In this document: positions 54,684 through 64,000 of the stretch, piece after piece
How the letters are laid out: each line of letters starts with the position of its first letter
Position numbering within the stretch: position 1 is the stretch's first letter
Origin: JBQTKD01 sp963703165
GTDB lineage: Bacteria > Actinomycetota > Actinomycetes > Sporichthyales > Sporichthyaceae
Length of the DNA: 64,000 nucleotides
Direction: 5' to 3'
Assembly: GCA_963703165.1 (NCBI GenBank)
Contig: OY969798.1
Location: 682,001 to 746,000 of the forward strand
Notes under the pieces: generated by a model
Database searches by the model: none
Told to the model about the DNA's origin: nothing
What the model saw: only the letters and a program-made list of their open reading frames with translations
Position numbers and translations under genes: made by a program

Positions 54684-57682
54684 CTGCGCGACGTCCTCGT
54701 CATTTCCGGTAATGCGGCAATCACCGCTGCGCTGGCCGGCGATGACCTCAACGTGATCCCCATCGACCCCACGGAGACGCCGGGGTGGGTCGAATGGGCC
54801 TCTGCCGCGCACCTTTTGATGCTCGACCTGGGCGATCCCGAGCGCGCCGTCGACGTCGTCGGTGACCTGCGTCGCCGCTCCGTCGACGTGCCGGTGCTGA
54901 TCGTCGCGGAGTCCGTCTCGGACAGCCCGCGGCTGGTCGCCCTGCGTCTGTCGGACCACAACGTCAAGACGCTCACGCTGCCGCTGACCCGGGACCGCCT
55001 GCTGCGCGCGGTGGGCCGGACCATGGCTGCCGGCGACGCCGCGGAGGCGAAGGCCGAAGCTGCGGCCGCCGAGGAGGCGCGGGTCGAGACGGCCTCGCTG
55101 CTGGAGGCGGCGCCGACGTTCGACACGTCGAGCTTCACGACCCGCTTCGACACCCCGAGCTACGACCCGCCGGCTCCGGCCACCCCGAGCTGGACGTCGC
55201 CCGCGCCTGCTACCCCGAGCTACGACCCGCCGGCCGGCTACACCCCGCCGCCCGCCCCGGACCCGGTGATCGTTCCCGCACCGACCCCGCCGGCCGCGGA
55301 GCAGCCCGCTGCGCCGAGCCGCGGTCGGGTCGAGTGGCCGAGCTTCGAACTGGACTCGTTCCAGCAGTCCGAGACCTTGGACTGGCGTACCGCGTTCACC
55401 CCGGAGTCCCTGGCCGCGGTGGACCAGGACCAGGCCGGCGGCTCCGCGCCCGCCGCGAGCGCTCCGCCGGCTCCCGCGTCCTCCGACCACTCGTGGTCGA
55501 CGTCCACCGAAACCTCGCCCCCGGCTGCCCCCGCACCGGCGGCTTACGACGCACCGGCCGCCCGGACCGAGCAGGACTGGCCGAGCCTGCGTCCGCTGCC
55601 CAGCTACGACGACGACAGTTGGCGGACCACGCCGACCACGCCGGCGCCCCCTGCCGAGCCGACCCCGTCGTGGTCCCCGGCGCCGTCCGCGAACCCGACC
55701 GAGTCCTACGCAGCTCCGGCTCCGACGCCCACCCCGTCCTGGGAGCCCACGCCGTCCGGCGCGCCCGCGCCCCCGGCGTACCCGACGACCGACCCGGCGC
55801 TGGATCTGCCGCCGGCCCCGGCGACCGAGACCCGTAAGCACCGCCTGGCCCCGTGGGCCCGGCCGCGGCCGGGTGCCGCCAAGGCCCCCGGCTCAGGCAC
55901 CGGGTCCTCCGCCCCCACCGCCCCGCTGCCGACGTCCGCGGTGCCGCCGATGACACAGGCCGCGAGCGCTCCGCCGGCCTACCTGGACGCACCGGCCGCA
56001 CCCGTCGCCCGGCAGGAGCCGGCCCCGGCACCCGTCGCCCCGCCCGCGGCTGCCCCGGCCCCGACGGCTCCCGCGCCGTTTCCGGCCGCACCGCCGGTCC
56101 CGCTGGACCCGAAGGCCGCCAAGGCCGCCGCGAAGGCGCAAAGGAAGCAGAGAAGCGCGCCGCCAAGGCGCAGGCCGCCGCCGAGAAGGCAGCGGCGAAG
56201 GAAGCCCGCAAGCACGGCTGGTCGCCGGAGGTTCAGCAGCAGGCCGCCGCGGCCGCGCAGCTGGCCGCCGCCGAGCAGGCCGCCGCGGACGCCCACGACG
56301 CCCAACGCCGCGAGGTCGACTCGAAGGCCGCGCAGCGCGCCGCCGCCGACGCCGAGCGCATCGAGCGGGCCCGGATGGAGGCCGCTCAGCGTGCCGCCGT
56401 GGAGGCCGACCGCCTGGAGCAGGCCCGTCTGGAAGCCAAGGCCAAGGCCGACGAGCGGGCCGCCGCCGATTCCGCACGCGCCGACAAGGCCCGTGCTGAC
56501 GCCGAGGCCAAGGCAGCCGCCGAAGCCGCGCGGGTCGCTCAGGCCGAGGCCAAGAACCGGGCCAGGGCCGACGCGGAGGCCGCACGGGCCGCCGAGCGCG
56601 CCGCCGCCGTCGCCGCCAAGGCCGCCGTGGAGAAGGCCGAGGCCGACGCCAAGGCCGCCGCGATCGCCTCGAAGGCGATCGAGAAGGCCCGGGCCGAAGC
56701 CGCCCGGATCGCCGACGCGCAGGCTCGTGCCGAGGAGAAGACCGCCCAGCTCAAGGCCGCCGCCGACGCCAAGTCCGCCGCGGAGGCCGCGAAGCAGGCC
56801 GAGCGGGCCGCCGCCGAGTCCGCGCGCGCCGACGAGCGCGCCCGACAGGTCGCCGAGCGCGCCGCGCTGGCTCAGTCCAAGGTCGACCAGCGCATGGCCG
56901 CCGAGGCCGCCAAGGCCGCCCGCGGGCAGGCCGAGGTCGAAGCCCACCAGGCTGCGGTCAAGGCCCGCGAGGAAGCCGAGGCCAACCGGATCGCGGCCAA
57001 GCTGGCGGCGGAGGAGTCCAGGCGAGACACGATCATCAAGGTCCAGGAGAAGATCCAGGACTCCAAGATCCGCGCCGAGGCCGACCGCATCGTCGACGAC
57101 GCCGTGCGCAAGGCCGAGGAGGATGCCGAGGCGCGCGCCCTGGCCGCCCGCCCCGTCTACTACGGCCCCGAGCTCGAGTCCCCCGGCCTGGGGTCGCTGC
57201 ACCAGCTGATGGCGATGACCGACACCCTCGCCGGTCCGGCGCAGGTCGCCGAGGAGCTCGCGTTCCTGGCCATGGAGCACCTGGAGTGCGAAGCCGTCGC
57301 GATCATGATCCCGGACGGCGAGGCATGGACCACCGCCTCCGGTATCGGGATCGGCCGCAAGGACGTCCGCTTCCGGCTCTCCGAGGAGCACTGGTTCATC
57401 CGTCAGGTGCTGGGCCTCGAGGCCGTCGCGTTGATCGACGACCCGGCGGCCCTGCGTGACGAGCTGTCCGGGGTCCCGCTGTCCGACCGCCCGTACCTGA
57501 TCGGGTTGCCGATGCTCGAGGCCAACTCGATCCTGGTCGCGGCCCGCTCGCAGGCCCCGTTCGAGGCGGACGTGCTCGAGGTCTTCGCCGAGGGCATCGA
57601 GGAGTACGTCCTGGAGCTCGCCGAGACCCTCCAGGTCCGCGACGTGGCCCGCGAGATCCACGACCGCAGCCGTCGTCGCTGA
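54684..57682 (+). CDS. Receiver-like / Ala-rich coiled-coil / GAF-like protein, frame disrupted
   Basis: About 1,000 residues if one missing base is restored near 56137, where the frame jumps from KAAKAAAKAQ to AKEAEKRAAKAQAAAEKAA. N-terminal ~115 residues look like an atypical response-regulator receiver: VLVISGN, then HLLMLDLGD with an Asp in the acceptor position, then VKTLTLPLTRDRLL. A ~370-residue Pro/Ala/Thr linker with TPSYDPPAPATPSW-like repeats follows, then ~310 residues of Ala/Lys/Glu/Arg coiled coil, then a GAF-like domain (SLHQLMAMTDTLAGPAQVAE to the end). No ATG, GTG or TTG starts the receiver; a CTG at 54684, three bases after GGAGGA, fits best, else a GTG at 54753. It sits directly upstream of a two-component pair. 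Confidence 0.65.
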
Positions 57683-57973
57683 GTTGTCTTGTGCGGCCTC
57701 CGGCCGCGAACGCTCGCTGCGCGCGCCGCTCCGTCTCCAGGCGGCTCGCTTCTTCGGTCGCTCGGCGGCCTGGCCCTGCGTGGTCACGCCAGGCGCCGCC
57801 GGCTTCCTACGGCGCGGCCCCCTGCGCCTCCGCGGCGGGCTTCGCTCGCACCCCTGATCAGGCCGTTTCGCCGAACGGTCTGACCGGGATTCTCAGCGCG
57901 CACCCCCCACTCGGGGGAATCCCCGGTCGCGGCGTCGCGGAGCGGTGACCTTACCTGTGTAAAGGTGGGGGTC
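57683..57973. other. Gap between the coiled-coil protein and histidine kinase genes
   Basis: No gene recognised. Much of it reads as GC-rich GAGCGA-like repeat sequence on the minus strand. Near the kinase start, ACCTT and AAGGT arms (around 57950-57968) flank an 8-base centre, a weak candidate operator, and GGTGGGGG may serve as the ribosome site. Confidence 0.3.
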
Positions 57974-59689
57974 ATGGCCGGGCGTGTCGCAGGATTGCTC
58001 GCACGCAACCCCGGCCTGCCCGCCGTGGCGCTACGCACGCTCCTGCTCGTCGGCTGCGCGGTGCTGGCGCTGCTCGGCGACGACGCCGGCGAGGACTTCA
58101 GCTGGATCGTCGCCGTCGGCATGGTCGGTGCCGCGGTGTCCGTGCTCGAGCGCACCCCCCTCGCCGGGATCATCGGCCGGACCGGCGAGATCGTCATCTG
58201 GACGATCGCGGTGCACTCCACCGGTGCCGAGCTCTCCCCGCTGCTCCCGTACCTGCTCGCTCCCGTGTTCGCCGGCGGGCTGCTGGCCCAGGCCGCAGGG
58301 GCTCTCATGGCCGCCGGCGCGGGCGCGACAGCCCTGCTGATCGGCGTCGCGATCCCGGACGACCTGCAGGTCAAGGACTACACCGTGGCTGCCGCGCAGT
58401 GGACTGTGATCGCCCTGATGGGCGGGCTGGTGGCGGCCTGGGCCCGGCGCCTGCAGGACGACGTGACGGAGGCGGAGTCCAACGCCTACGTGGAGGCCCA
58501 TGCCCTGCTCTCCCAGCTCTACCAGGTCACCCGTCAGCTCCCCGGGTCGCTGGACCCCGCCACAACGGCCGAGACCCTGATCGAGCAGGTCAGCAGCATC
58601 GCCCGCTTCTCCACCGCCGCCGTGATCACGCGGACCCAGGGCGAGCGCCTCGCGCCGCTGGCCCGGCGCGGCACCGACCGACTGGACTGGGATATCGCCC
58701 CGACCGGCGGCAACGCCTTCGCGCGCGCCTGGCTCAGCGCGGAGCCGCTGGTCGAGACGTCGCGGTTCGCTCGGGAGACGAACTCGCTGGAACCACCCGC
58801 CGAGGGCAGTTCGCTGGTGGTCCCGATCCGGATCGGTGAGCGGGTGACCGGCGTGCTCGGGCTGGAGACCGAAGCGGTCGACGCCTACTCCCCCGCCGTG
58901 GTCGCCGAGGTGCTCGCCGCGACCGACGACCTCGCGCTGCGCCTGGAGACCGGCCTGCTGTTCGACTCGATCCGTGAGCTGGCGACCACCGAGGAACGCC
59001 GACGCCTCGCCCGGGAGATTCACGACGGCATCGCCCAGGAGCTGGCCTCGCTCGGCTACATCGTCGACGAGATCTCCGCGGTCGCCGAGGACAACGGCCA
59101 GCCGGACATCGTCAACGACCTGTTCGGGCTGCGCCAGGAGATGACCCGCATTGTCCGTGAGCTGCGGCTTTCCATCTTCGACCTGCGTTCGGACGTCGAC
59201 CGGCACGGTGGCCTGGGGGCCGCGTTGTCGGAGTACATCCGCATGATCGGCACGACGTCGGGGTTCACCGTCCACCTGACTCTGGACGAGTCCAACCGCC
59301 GTCTGCCCGCCGAGGTGGAGGCCGAACTGCTCCGCATCGCGCAGGAGGCCATCAACAATGCCCGCAAGCACGCGGGCGCGGACAACCTGTGGGTCACCTG
59401 CCGGGTACACCCCCCGGATGCCGAGCTTGTCGTCGAGGACGATGGGAAGGGCCTCGGGAAGGGCCGGGAGGACAGTTACGGCCTGGAGGTCATGCGTGAG
59501 CGGGCGGCCCGAAGCCGTGCGACGCTGGAGATCCGCGCCCGGGCCCCGCGCGGTACCTACGTCGCAGTGAGGGTCGGCCTACCTGCCGCGCCGCATTCCG
59601 CACCATCTGTTGAGTACGACAAGCTTGTGCGTGTCGGAGAGAAGCGAACCGACGACAAGCCGCGAGCCACGGAAGGGCAGCCCCTATGA
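57974..59689 (+). CDS. NarL-type sensor histidine kinase
   Basis: 571 residues. Four or five membrane helices (~15-150), then a coiled region, a GAF-like domain (~185-330) and a HisKA_3 domain, REIHDGIAQELASLGY with the phosphorylated His near residue 350. The HATPase region has RIAQEAINNARKHAGADNL and VVEDDGKGLG. GTG at 57965 or ATG at 57974 may start it. Stop overlaps the ATG of the response regulator (ATGA), so the pair is coupled. Signal unknown; the GAF and membrane parts suggest a small ligand or membrane state. Confidence 0.93.
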   Translation: MAGRVAGLLARNPGLPAVALRTLLLVGCAVLALLGDDAGEDFSWIVAVGMVGAAVSVLERTPLAGIIGRTGEIVIWTIAVHSTGAELSPLLPYLLAPVFAGGLLAQAAGALMAAGAGATALLIGVAIPDDLQVKDYTVAAAQWTVIALMGGLVAAWARRLQDDVTEAESNAYVEAHALLSQLYQVTRQLPGSLDPATTAETLIEQVSSIARFSTAAVITRTQGERLAPLARRGTDRLDWDIAPTGGNAFARAWLSAEPLVETSRFARETNSLEPPAEGSSLVVPIRIGERVTGVLGLETEAVDAYSPAVVAEVLAATDDLALRLETGLLFDSIRELATTEERRRLAREIHDGIAQELASLGYIVDEISAVAEDNGQPDIVNDLFGLRQEMTRIVRELRLSIFDLRSDVDRHGGLGAALSEYIRMIGTTSGFTVHLTLDESNRRLPAEVEAELLRIAQEAINNARKHAGADNLWVTCRVHPPDAELVVEDDGKGLGKGREDSYGLEVMRERAARSRATLEIRARAPRGTYVAVRVGLPAAPHSAPSVEYDKLVRVGEKRTDDKPRATEGQPL

Positions 59690-60330
59690 CCACGACGGTT
59701 CTGTTGGTCGACGACCACGAACTGATCCGACACGGACTTCGTCGGGCCTTCGAGCGCGACCCCGACTTCACGGTCGTCGGCGAGGCCGGCTCGGTCGCCG
59801 AGGCGCTCGCGGTGATCCGCTCGACCGAGCCCGAGGTCGTGATCATGGACGTCCGGCTCCCCGACGGGAACGGGCTCGACGCGGTCAAGAAGCTCCGCGC
59901 CGCTGGGGAGACGATGGGCATCGTCATCCTGACCATGTACGCGGGCGACGAGCAGCTGTTCGGCGCCCTGGAGGCCGGGGCCTCCAGCTTCGTGAACAAG
60001 GACGCCCCCGCCGAGGAGGTCCTGGCCGCCGCCCGTCACGCCGCGAGCTCCCCCGGCTCGTTCTCCGCCGACGGCCTCGCCGACGCGATGAAGCGCAAAA
60101 TGGCCCCCTCCGGCCCCGCGTTGTCGCCCCGTGAGCGTGAGGTGCTCAAGCTGCTGGCCGACGGCCTGGCGGTCTCCGGCATCGCCAAGACCCTGTTCAT
60201 CAGTGAGTCGACCACCAAGACCCACATCTCGAAGCTCTACGAGAAGCTCGGCGCCGCCAACCGCGCCCAGGCCCTCATGACGGCCCTGCGTCTGGGCCTG
60301 ATCACCCAGGACGTCGACGGCCCGCGCTAG
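59686..60330 (+). CDS. NarL/LuxR-type response regulator
   Basis: 214 residues. Receiver domain with acidic pair VDDHE (8-12), phospho-acceptor Asp55 in IMDVRLPDG, switch Thr in ILTMYAG (~83) and Lys in FVNKDAPAEE (~104). HTH domain from ~147: SPREREVLKLLADGLAVSGI and STTKTHISKLYEKLG. Complete and in operon with the kinase. Targets not seen in this window. Confidence 0.95.
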   Translation: MTTTVLLVDDHELIRHGLRRAFERDPDFTVVGEAGSVAEALAVIRSTEPEVVIMDVRLPDGNGLDAVKKLRAAGETMGIVILTMYAGDEQLFGALEAGASSFVNKDAPAEEVLAAARHAASSPGSFSADGLADAMKRKMAPSGPALSPREREVLKLLADGLAVSGIAKTLFISESTTKTHISKLYEKLGAANRAQALMTALRLGLITQDVDGPR

Positions 60331-60342
60331 GCCCACATTTCT

Positions 60343-60418
60343 GAGGGACGTCGTCCCCAGCAGCAGCATGTCAGCCGGTACTCAGGCTGACAGGCTGCTC
60401 TACGGGACGACGTCCCTC
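60343..60418. repeat. Palindromic dispersed repeat, copy C
   Basis: Outer arms GAGGGACGTCGTCCC (60343-60357) and GGGACGACGTCCCTC (60404-60418) are perfect; inner arms AGCAGCATGTCAGCC and GGCTGACAGGCTGCT differ at one base. It lies in the 104-base convergent gap between the response regulator and the glycosyltransferase, 12 bases after the regulator stop, a terminator-like position. Confidence 0.9.
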
Positions 60419-60434
60419 GGTTTGTGGGGCCGTT

Positions 60435-61565
60435 TCAGGGGGTCAGGAGAACTTCCAGGCGGCGGACCTGCTCGTCCCAGCCCCACTCCTCGAGCACCCA
60501 TTGGCGTCCGCGCGCGCCCATCGCCTGCGCGGACGCGGGATCGTCGAGCAGGCCCGCGACGATGTGCGCGACCCCGCCCGGGGACTCGGGGTCGACCACC
60601 CGGCCGGTGATGCCGTCGAGCACCGCGTCGGGCGCTCCCCCGGAATCCCCGGCGACGACGGGCAGTCCGCAGGACGACGCCTCCAGGAACACCATGCCGA
60701 GTCCCTCGACGTCCAGGCCCTTGCGGCGGGTCCGGCAGGGCATCGCGAACACGTCACCCACCCCGTACCAGGACGCCAGATCCTTGCCCGGGACGGCACC
60801 GACGAACCGCACCCGCTCCTGCAGCCCGTGCGCGGCGGTCATGGCGCGCAGCCGGGCGGCGTCGGGGCCGTCGCCGACGATCAGCAGCACCGCGTCGGGG
60901 ACCCGCCGGGTGATGGCGGGCAGCGCCCGGATCAAGGTGTCCTGGCCCTTGCGTCGCACCAGCCGGGACACGCACACCACGACGGGTCGGTCGGTGAGGC
61001 CCAGCGCCGCGCGACGTTCCGCGCCGCCGGAGTCCGGCGCGAACCGTTGGGCGTCGACGCCCGGGTGCAGACGGTGCAGCTTGGACCGGTCCTCGGGTCG
61101 CAGCGCCTTCGCGATCAGGCGCTCGGTGTAGGACCCGAGGTAGGTCAGGGCGTCCAGACCGGCGGCAATACGCGCCAACCCTGTGCGCCCGCCGGGCACC
61201 AGCGCCCAGCCGGCCTCATGCCCGTGCGTGATGCCGACCGCGCGGCGGATCCCGGCCTGCCGCAGCGCGGGCGCCAACGCTCCCAGCGGCGCGGCGGCGC
61301 CGAACAGGACCGAGTCGCAGCCGTACCGACCGGCGAGTTCGCGGGCCCGCCGAGCGACCGGAGGGCCGGGGAGCATCAGGGAGGTCGGGTGCCGCTTGAC
61401 CTCGTAGGCGGCGGCCGTGTCGAAGGCCTCGGCGCCCTCCCACTTCGGTGCGTAGACGACGACCCGGTCCGGCGGCAGCCGGTCCACCAGAGCGTGCACG
61501 AAGGACTGGATGCCGCCGGTGCGCGGCGGGAAGTCGTTGGTGACGACGAGGGTGCGCCCGGTCAA
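60435..61565 (-). CDS. pimB: GDP-mannose-dependent glycosyltransferase, PimB-like
   Basis: 376-residue GT-B, GT4 family enzyme. N-terminal TNDFPPRTGGIQSFVHALVD (9-28), GITHGHEAGWALVPG (~111), the donor site VCVSRLVRRKGQDTLIRAL (~197) and EGLGMVFLEASSCGLPVVAG (~284) with the acidic ExxxxxxxE. The wording closely matches the second mannosyltransferase of phosphatidylinositol mannoside synthesis in Mycobacterium (PimB'). Start TTG at 61563-61565, one base after the protease stop. Role in PIM synthesis is inferred from similarity; no pimA is in the window. Confidence 0.8.
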   Translation of the reverse strand: MTGRTLVVTNDFPPRTGGIQSFVHALVDRLPPDRVVVYAPKWEGAEAFDTAAAYEVKRHPTSLMLPGPPVARRARELAGRYGCDSVLFGAAAPLGALAPALRQAGIRRAVGITHGHEAGWALVPGGRTGLARIAAGLDALTYLGSYTERLIAKALRPEDRSKLHRLHPGVDAQRFAPDSGGAERRAALGLTDRPVVVCVSRLVRRKGQDTLIRALPAITRRVPDAVLLIVGDGPDAARLRAMTAAHGLQERVRFVGAVPGKDLASWYGVGDVFAMPCRTRRKGLDVEGLGMVFLEASSCGLPVVAGDSGGAPDAVLDGITGRVVDPESPGGVAHIVAGLLDDPASAQAMGARGRQWVLEEWGWDEQVRRLEVLLTP

Positions 61566-61566
61566 G

Positions 61567-62928
61567 TCAGCGCTCCGCCTGGGTCGGCGCCGGCAGGGTC
61601 ACCCCGTTGAGCTTCGCCCAGGTGCGGGCCGCAGCGATGCGCTCCGGTCCGCTGGGGTGCGTGGACAGCAGCCACTTCACGATGCCCGGGGCGTCGAGGT
61701 CGGCGAGGTTGTTCGTCGACAGGCGCTGCTGCATGGCGATGAGCGTGGCAGGGTCGCGGGTCAGCGTGAGTGCGTGCACGTCGGCGCGTGCCTCGACCTT
61801 GCGGCTGACCATCAGGGTCACCGGGGACGTCACCGTGCTCAGCAGCGCCACGACGGCGAGCAGCAATGCCAGCGCGTGGGGATGAGTCGGGTCCTCGACC
61901 CCGGCCGCCCGACGCAACCGGCGCGAACTCAGCATCAGGTAGACCAGACACACGCCGGCGGCCGCACCCAGCGCCGCGGCGGCGGTGCCGCGCAGCACGT
62001 CCTGGTTCTTCACGTGACCCAACTCGTGGGCGACGATCGAGCGGATCTGTGCAGGCGGGAGCTTGGCCAAGGTGGTGTCGTAGACGACGATGCGCCGGCT
62101 GGAGCCGATGCCCGACACGTACGCGTTCAGTCGGGTCGAGCGCTTGGACTCGTCGGCGACCAGGACGTCGGAGACCGTGATGCCATCACTGGCGGCGAGG
62201 TTCAGCAGATCGGTGCGCACCTCCCCGGCAGGGAGATCGCGGAAGTTGTTGAACGCGGGCTCCACCACGACCGGGTAGACGAACGAGCCGGCGAAGACCA
62301 GGCCGACGGCGAGCACCGCGCCGGGCGCCCACCAGTGGCGCACGCGGCGGGCGAGGGCGAAGAAGATGCCCAAGCCCAGCAGGGATCCCCCGACCGTGAA
62401 CCCGAAGGCGATGAACCTGTCGATCACGTAGGCGTCCCAGCCCTGAACCACGATGTCGTAGTCCCGCGCCGTCTTGGCCCGCCACAGGTCGAAAGGCAGC
62501 GTGGCCAGGACGCCGACGGCACTGACTGCGACGGTTCCCGCGAACAGGATCACCGAGCGTCGTTGGCCGAAACGCCTGCCCCCGAGTCGACGGCCCGCGG
62601 CCCGCACCAGGCGCGTCCCCGCCGGGGTGAATCCGAGCAGCAGCGTCACCAGGAGCGACACCGCCATGCCACCGAACACCCCCGGCCAGATCGGCCGGTG
62701 GTAGGCGTCCTCCAGTGCCCGCTGGGCGGGGGTGAAGTCCAACGCTGGGTCGGGCACCACCCGGTCGCCCGCCGGCGCGTCGAGCGGGTCCCAGGGGGTG
62801 ATGACGACCAGCACCACCAGCAGCGCCACGGCGAGCACGGCCAGCGTGATCGCCGGGAGCCGACGCGAGGGTTCCGCCCGGACGACGGTTGACACGTCTG
62901 GCGTGCTGGGAGGGACCGGATCGATCAC
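61567..62928 (-). CDS. M48 family (Ste24-like) membrane metallopeptidase
   Basis: 453 residues. Seven or so membrane helices; zinc site VAHELGHVKN (~299-308) with a downstream EARADVHAL (~388) third ligand. NAYVSGIGSSRRIVVYDTTL (~268-287) is typical of CAAX-prenyl-protease-type M48 proteins. N-terminal part has a hydrophobic anchor then a short extracytoplasmic region. Probably membrane-protein quality control or proteolysis. Tightly followed by the glycosyltransferase gene (TGA, one base, TTG). Confidence 0.88.
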   Translation of the reverse strand: MIDPVPPSTPDVSTVVRAEPSRRLPAITLAVLAVALLVVLVVITPWDPLDAPAGDRVVPDPALDFTPAQRALEDAYHRPIWPGVFGGMAVSLLVTLLLGFTPAGTRLVRAAGRRLGGRRFGQRRSVILFAGTVAVSAVGVLATLPFDLWRAKTARDYDIVVQGWDAYVIDRFIAFGFTVGGSLLGLGIFFALARRVRHWWAPGAVLAVGLVFAGSFVYPVVVEPAFNNFRDLPAGEVRTDLLNLAASDGITVSDVLVADESKRSTRLNAYVSGIGSSRRIVVYDTTLAKLPPAQIRSIVAHELGHVKNQDVLRGTAAAALGAAAGVCLVYLMLSSRRLRRAAGVEDPTHPHALALLLAVVALLSTVTSPVTLMVSRKVEARADVHALTLTRDPATLIAMQQRLSTNNLADLDAPGIVKWLLSTHPSGPERIAAARTWAKLNGVTLPAPTQAER

Positions 62929-62950
62929 TGGTCTGATACCTGACTACCCG

Positions 62951-64000
62951 TCAGCTTAGTTCACGCCGGACGTAGTCCCGCCATTCGGCGGTGAACTCCT
63001 CCAGCGTGGTGTCGAGGACCTCACGGAAGGCGCGACTCACCTCGGTGCCGCCGCCGGTACTGCCGACCGTCCGGTAGAACTCGACCAGCGCTTCGGAGCC
63101 GCCGTACCGGTCGGCGATCAACCGGCAGGCCAGCCAGGACAGCTCGTAGGTCTGCGCCAGCGAGGCGTTGATGGCGGCGAACTGGGCGTCGTCGGGCAAG
63201 GTCTGCGGAAGCAGACCGCGGCGCACGTCGGCGGCCAGTTCCTGGGCGACGACATCGGTGTCCAGGCCGCTGGCCTTGTAACCGATGTAGTCGGCGAACC
63301 CCTCGGCCAACCAGCGCGGTGTCCAGGCCTGCGTGCGCGAACGGGCGGCGACGTGTGCCACCTCGTGCCGCATGATCACGCGGCGGCCGATCGCGGACAG
63401 CTCCCGGTAGGCCTTGGGGTTGACGATGATCCGTTCGGCGGCGGCCGACTCTTCTTCGAGGCCCAGCTCACCTCGGGTCACCGCGGCGAGTTGCCGGTAT
63501 CCGTCGGCGTCCCCGCCGAGCAGCACCGCCATCTCGGCCTCGGTCCGGGTGACGACGATCAGCGCGCGCCGGGGCCAGGACTCCCCCCACACCGCGTCGA
63601 CGGCGGGCACCGCGTCGTCGAGTTCGCGGGCGTAGATCCCCAGACGGTCGCTCGGCTCCAGGCCGAGGATCAGACCGTGCTCGGCCTTGCGGACGTGCAC
63701 GGTCCCGACGTCCCACAGTTCGCGGTGCGCAGCGCGGCCCGCCGGGTCGAAGCTGCCGCTGATGTACCAGCGACCCGCGCGCGGGGTCAACGTGAACACC
63801 CGGTCGTAGTGCTGACCGGCGTTGTCGTGGCCTTCGATCCGGAACTCGCCCTCGACCAGGGCGGCGAAGCTGCCGCTGCCGGTGCGGCTCGCGAGCTCGC
63901 GTGCCTCTGCCGGCACCACGGTCTGCGGGGTGCTGTTGGCGAGCTTCATCCGCCACTGCCCGAACGGGACCGCCTCGAGGCGCTCGAACCAGCGCTCCTG
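62951..64000 (-). CDS. HExxH (peptidase MA-like) protein, N-terminal part cut by the window
   Basis: Continues beyond the window edge: the frame is open through QERWFERLEAVPFGQWRMK upstream of the first in-frame ATG at 63949. Zinc site IMRHEVAHVAARSRTQAW with RWLAEGFADYIGY about 20 residues later gives HExxH plus a downstream acidic ligand region, as in gluzincin-like peptidase MA domains. A beta-rich domain precedes it (FRIEGHDNAGQHYDRVFTLT). Probably an anchored or secreted protein whose start lies outside the window. The protease gene ending the previous operon starts 22 bases away in the same direction. Confidence 0.75.
   Translation of the reverse strand, partial: QERWFERLEAVPFGQWRMKLANSTPQTVVPAEARELASRTGSGSFAALVEGEFRIEGHDNAGQHYDRVFTLTPRAGRWYISGSFDPAGRAAHRELWDVGTVHVRKAEHGLILGLEPSDRLGIYARELDDAVPAVDAVWGESWPRRALIVVTRTEAEMAVLLGGDADGYRQLAAVTRGELGLEEESAAAERIIVNPKAYRELSAIGRRVIMRHEVAHVAARSRTQAWTPRWLAEGFADYIGYKASGLDTDVVAQELAADVRRGLLPQTLPDDAQFAAINASLAQTYELSWLACRLIADRYGGSEALVEFYRTVGSTGGGTEVSRAFREVLDTTLEEFTAEWRDYVRRELS

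Overview
The window is a chromosomal segment of a high-GC actinobacterium. Coding frames have strongly G/C-biased third positions and many GTG starts. The gene order is the actinomycete division and cell-wall (dcw) cluster with its usual flanks: dksA-like/ileS/divIVA/yggT/sepF/yggS/yfiH/ftsZ/ftsQ on one side and mraZ plus a moxR/DUF58/transglutaminase set on the other. A DivIVA/Wag31 polar-growth protein, a eukaryote-like IleRS, a PimB-type mannosyltransferase and an ArsA pair support this. I cannot name the genus; the order resembles Streptomyces and Frankia/Sporichthya-type actinomycetes.

Layout. 1-7.7 kb: 5' two thirds of dnaE, an MFS transporter, a 37-residue ORF, a membrane protein, rluD-type synthase, UPF0114 protein, lspA, and a DksA/TraR-type zinc-finger protein with a long Lys/Ala/Pro repeat. 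7.7-14.5 kb: ileS, then recQ flanked by two paralogous secreted proteins. 14.7-30 kb (minus strand): murE-murF-mraY-murD-ftsW-murG-murC-ftsQ-small ORF-ftsZ-yfiH-yggS-sepF-yggT-divIVA, largely a chain of overlapping or closely spaced genes. 30.2-34.3 kb (plus strand): a block that separates murE from ftsI, made of a broken and an intact glycerophosphodiesterase gene, copC and a CopC-CopD fusion. 34.3-38.5 kb (minus): ftsI, ftsL, rsmH, mraZ. 38.8-43.9 kb (plus): moxR, DUF58, transglutaminase. 44-54.5 kb: DUF3040 protein, methyltransferase, DUF2203 protein, glycerol kinase, acyltransferase, esterase, membrane protein, phosphatase/nuclease, ROK kinase, CxxCPxC protein, ArsA-type ATPase, SRPBCC protein, phosphoesterase. 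54.7-60.3 kb: a receiver-like/coiled-coil/GAF-like protein followed by a NarL-type histidine kinase and response regulator. 60.4-64 kb: PimB-like glycosyltransferase, M48 protease and a partial HExxH protein.

How the genes work together. The central 24 kb supplies lipid II synthesis (MurC-F, MraY, MurG), septal polymerisation and crosslinking (FtsW, FtsI), divisome assembly (FtsZ, SepF, FtsQ, FtsL), polar growth (DivIVA) and cluster control (MraZ, with boxes at 10-bp intervals upstream of its gene).

Notable non-gene structure: a dispersed palindromic repeat family at three loci, a second GAGCGAGG-rich family at gene junctions, and a hairpin over the glycerol kinase start. Several genes, including the essential rsmH and ftsL, carry single-base frame disruptions near short G/C runs. 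These may be assembly errors, so absolute frames there need care. No tRNA, rRNA, CRISPR, IS element or prophage was seen.
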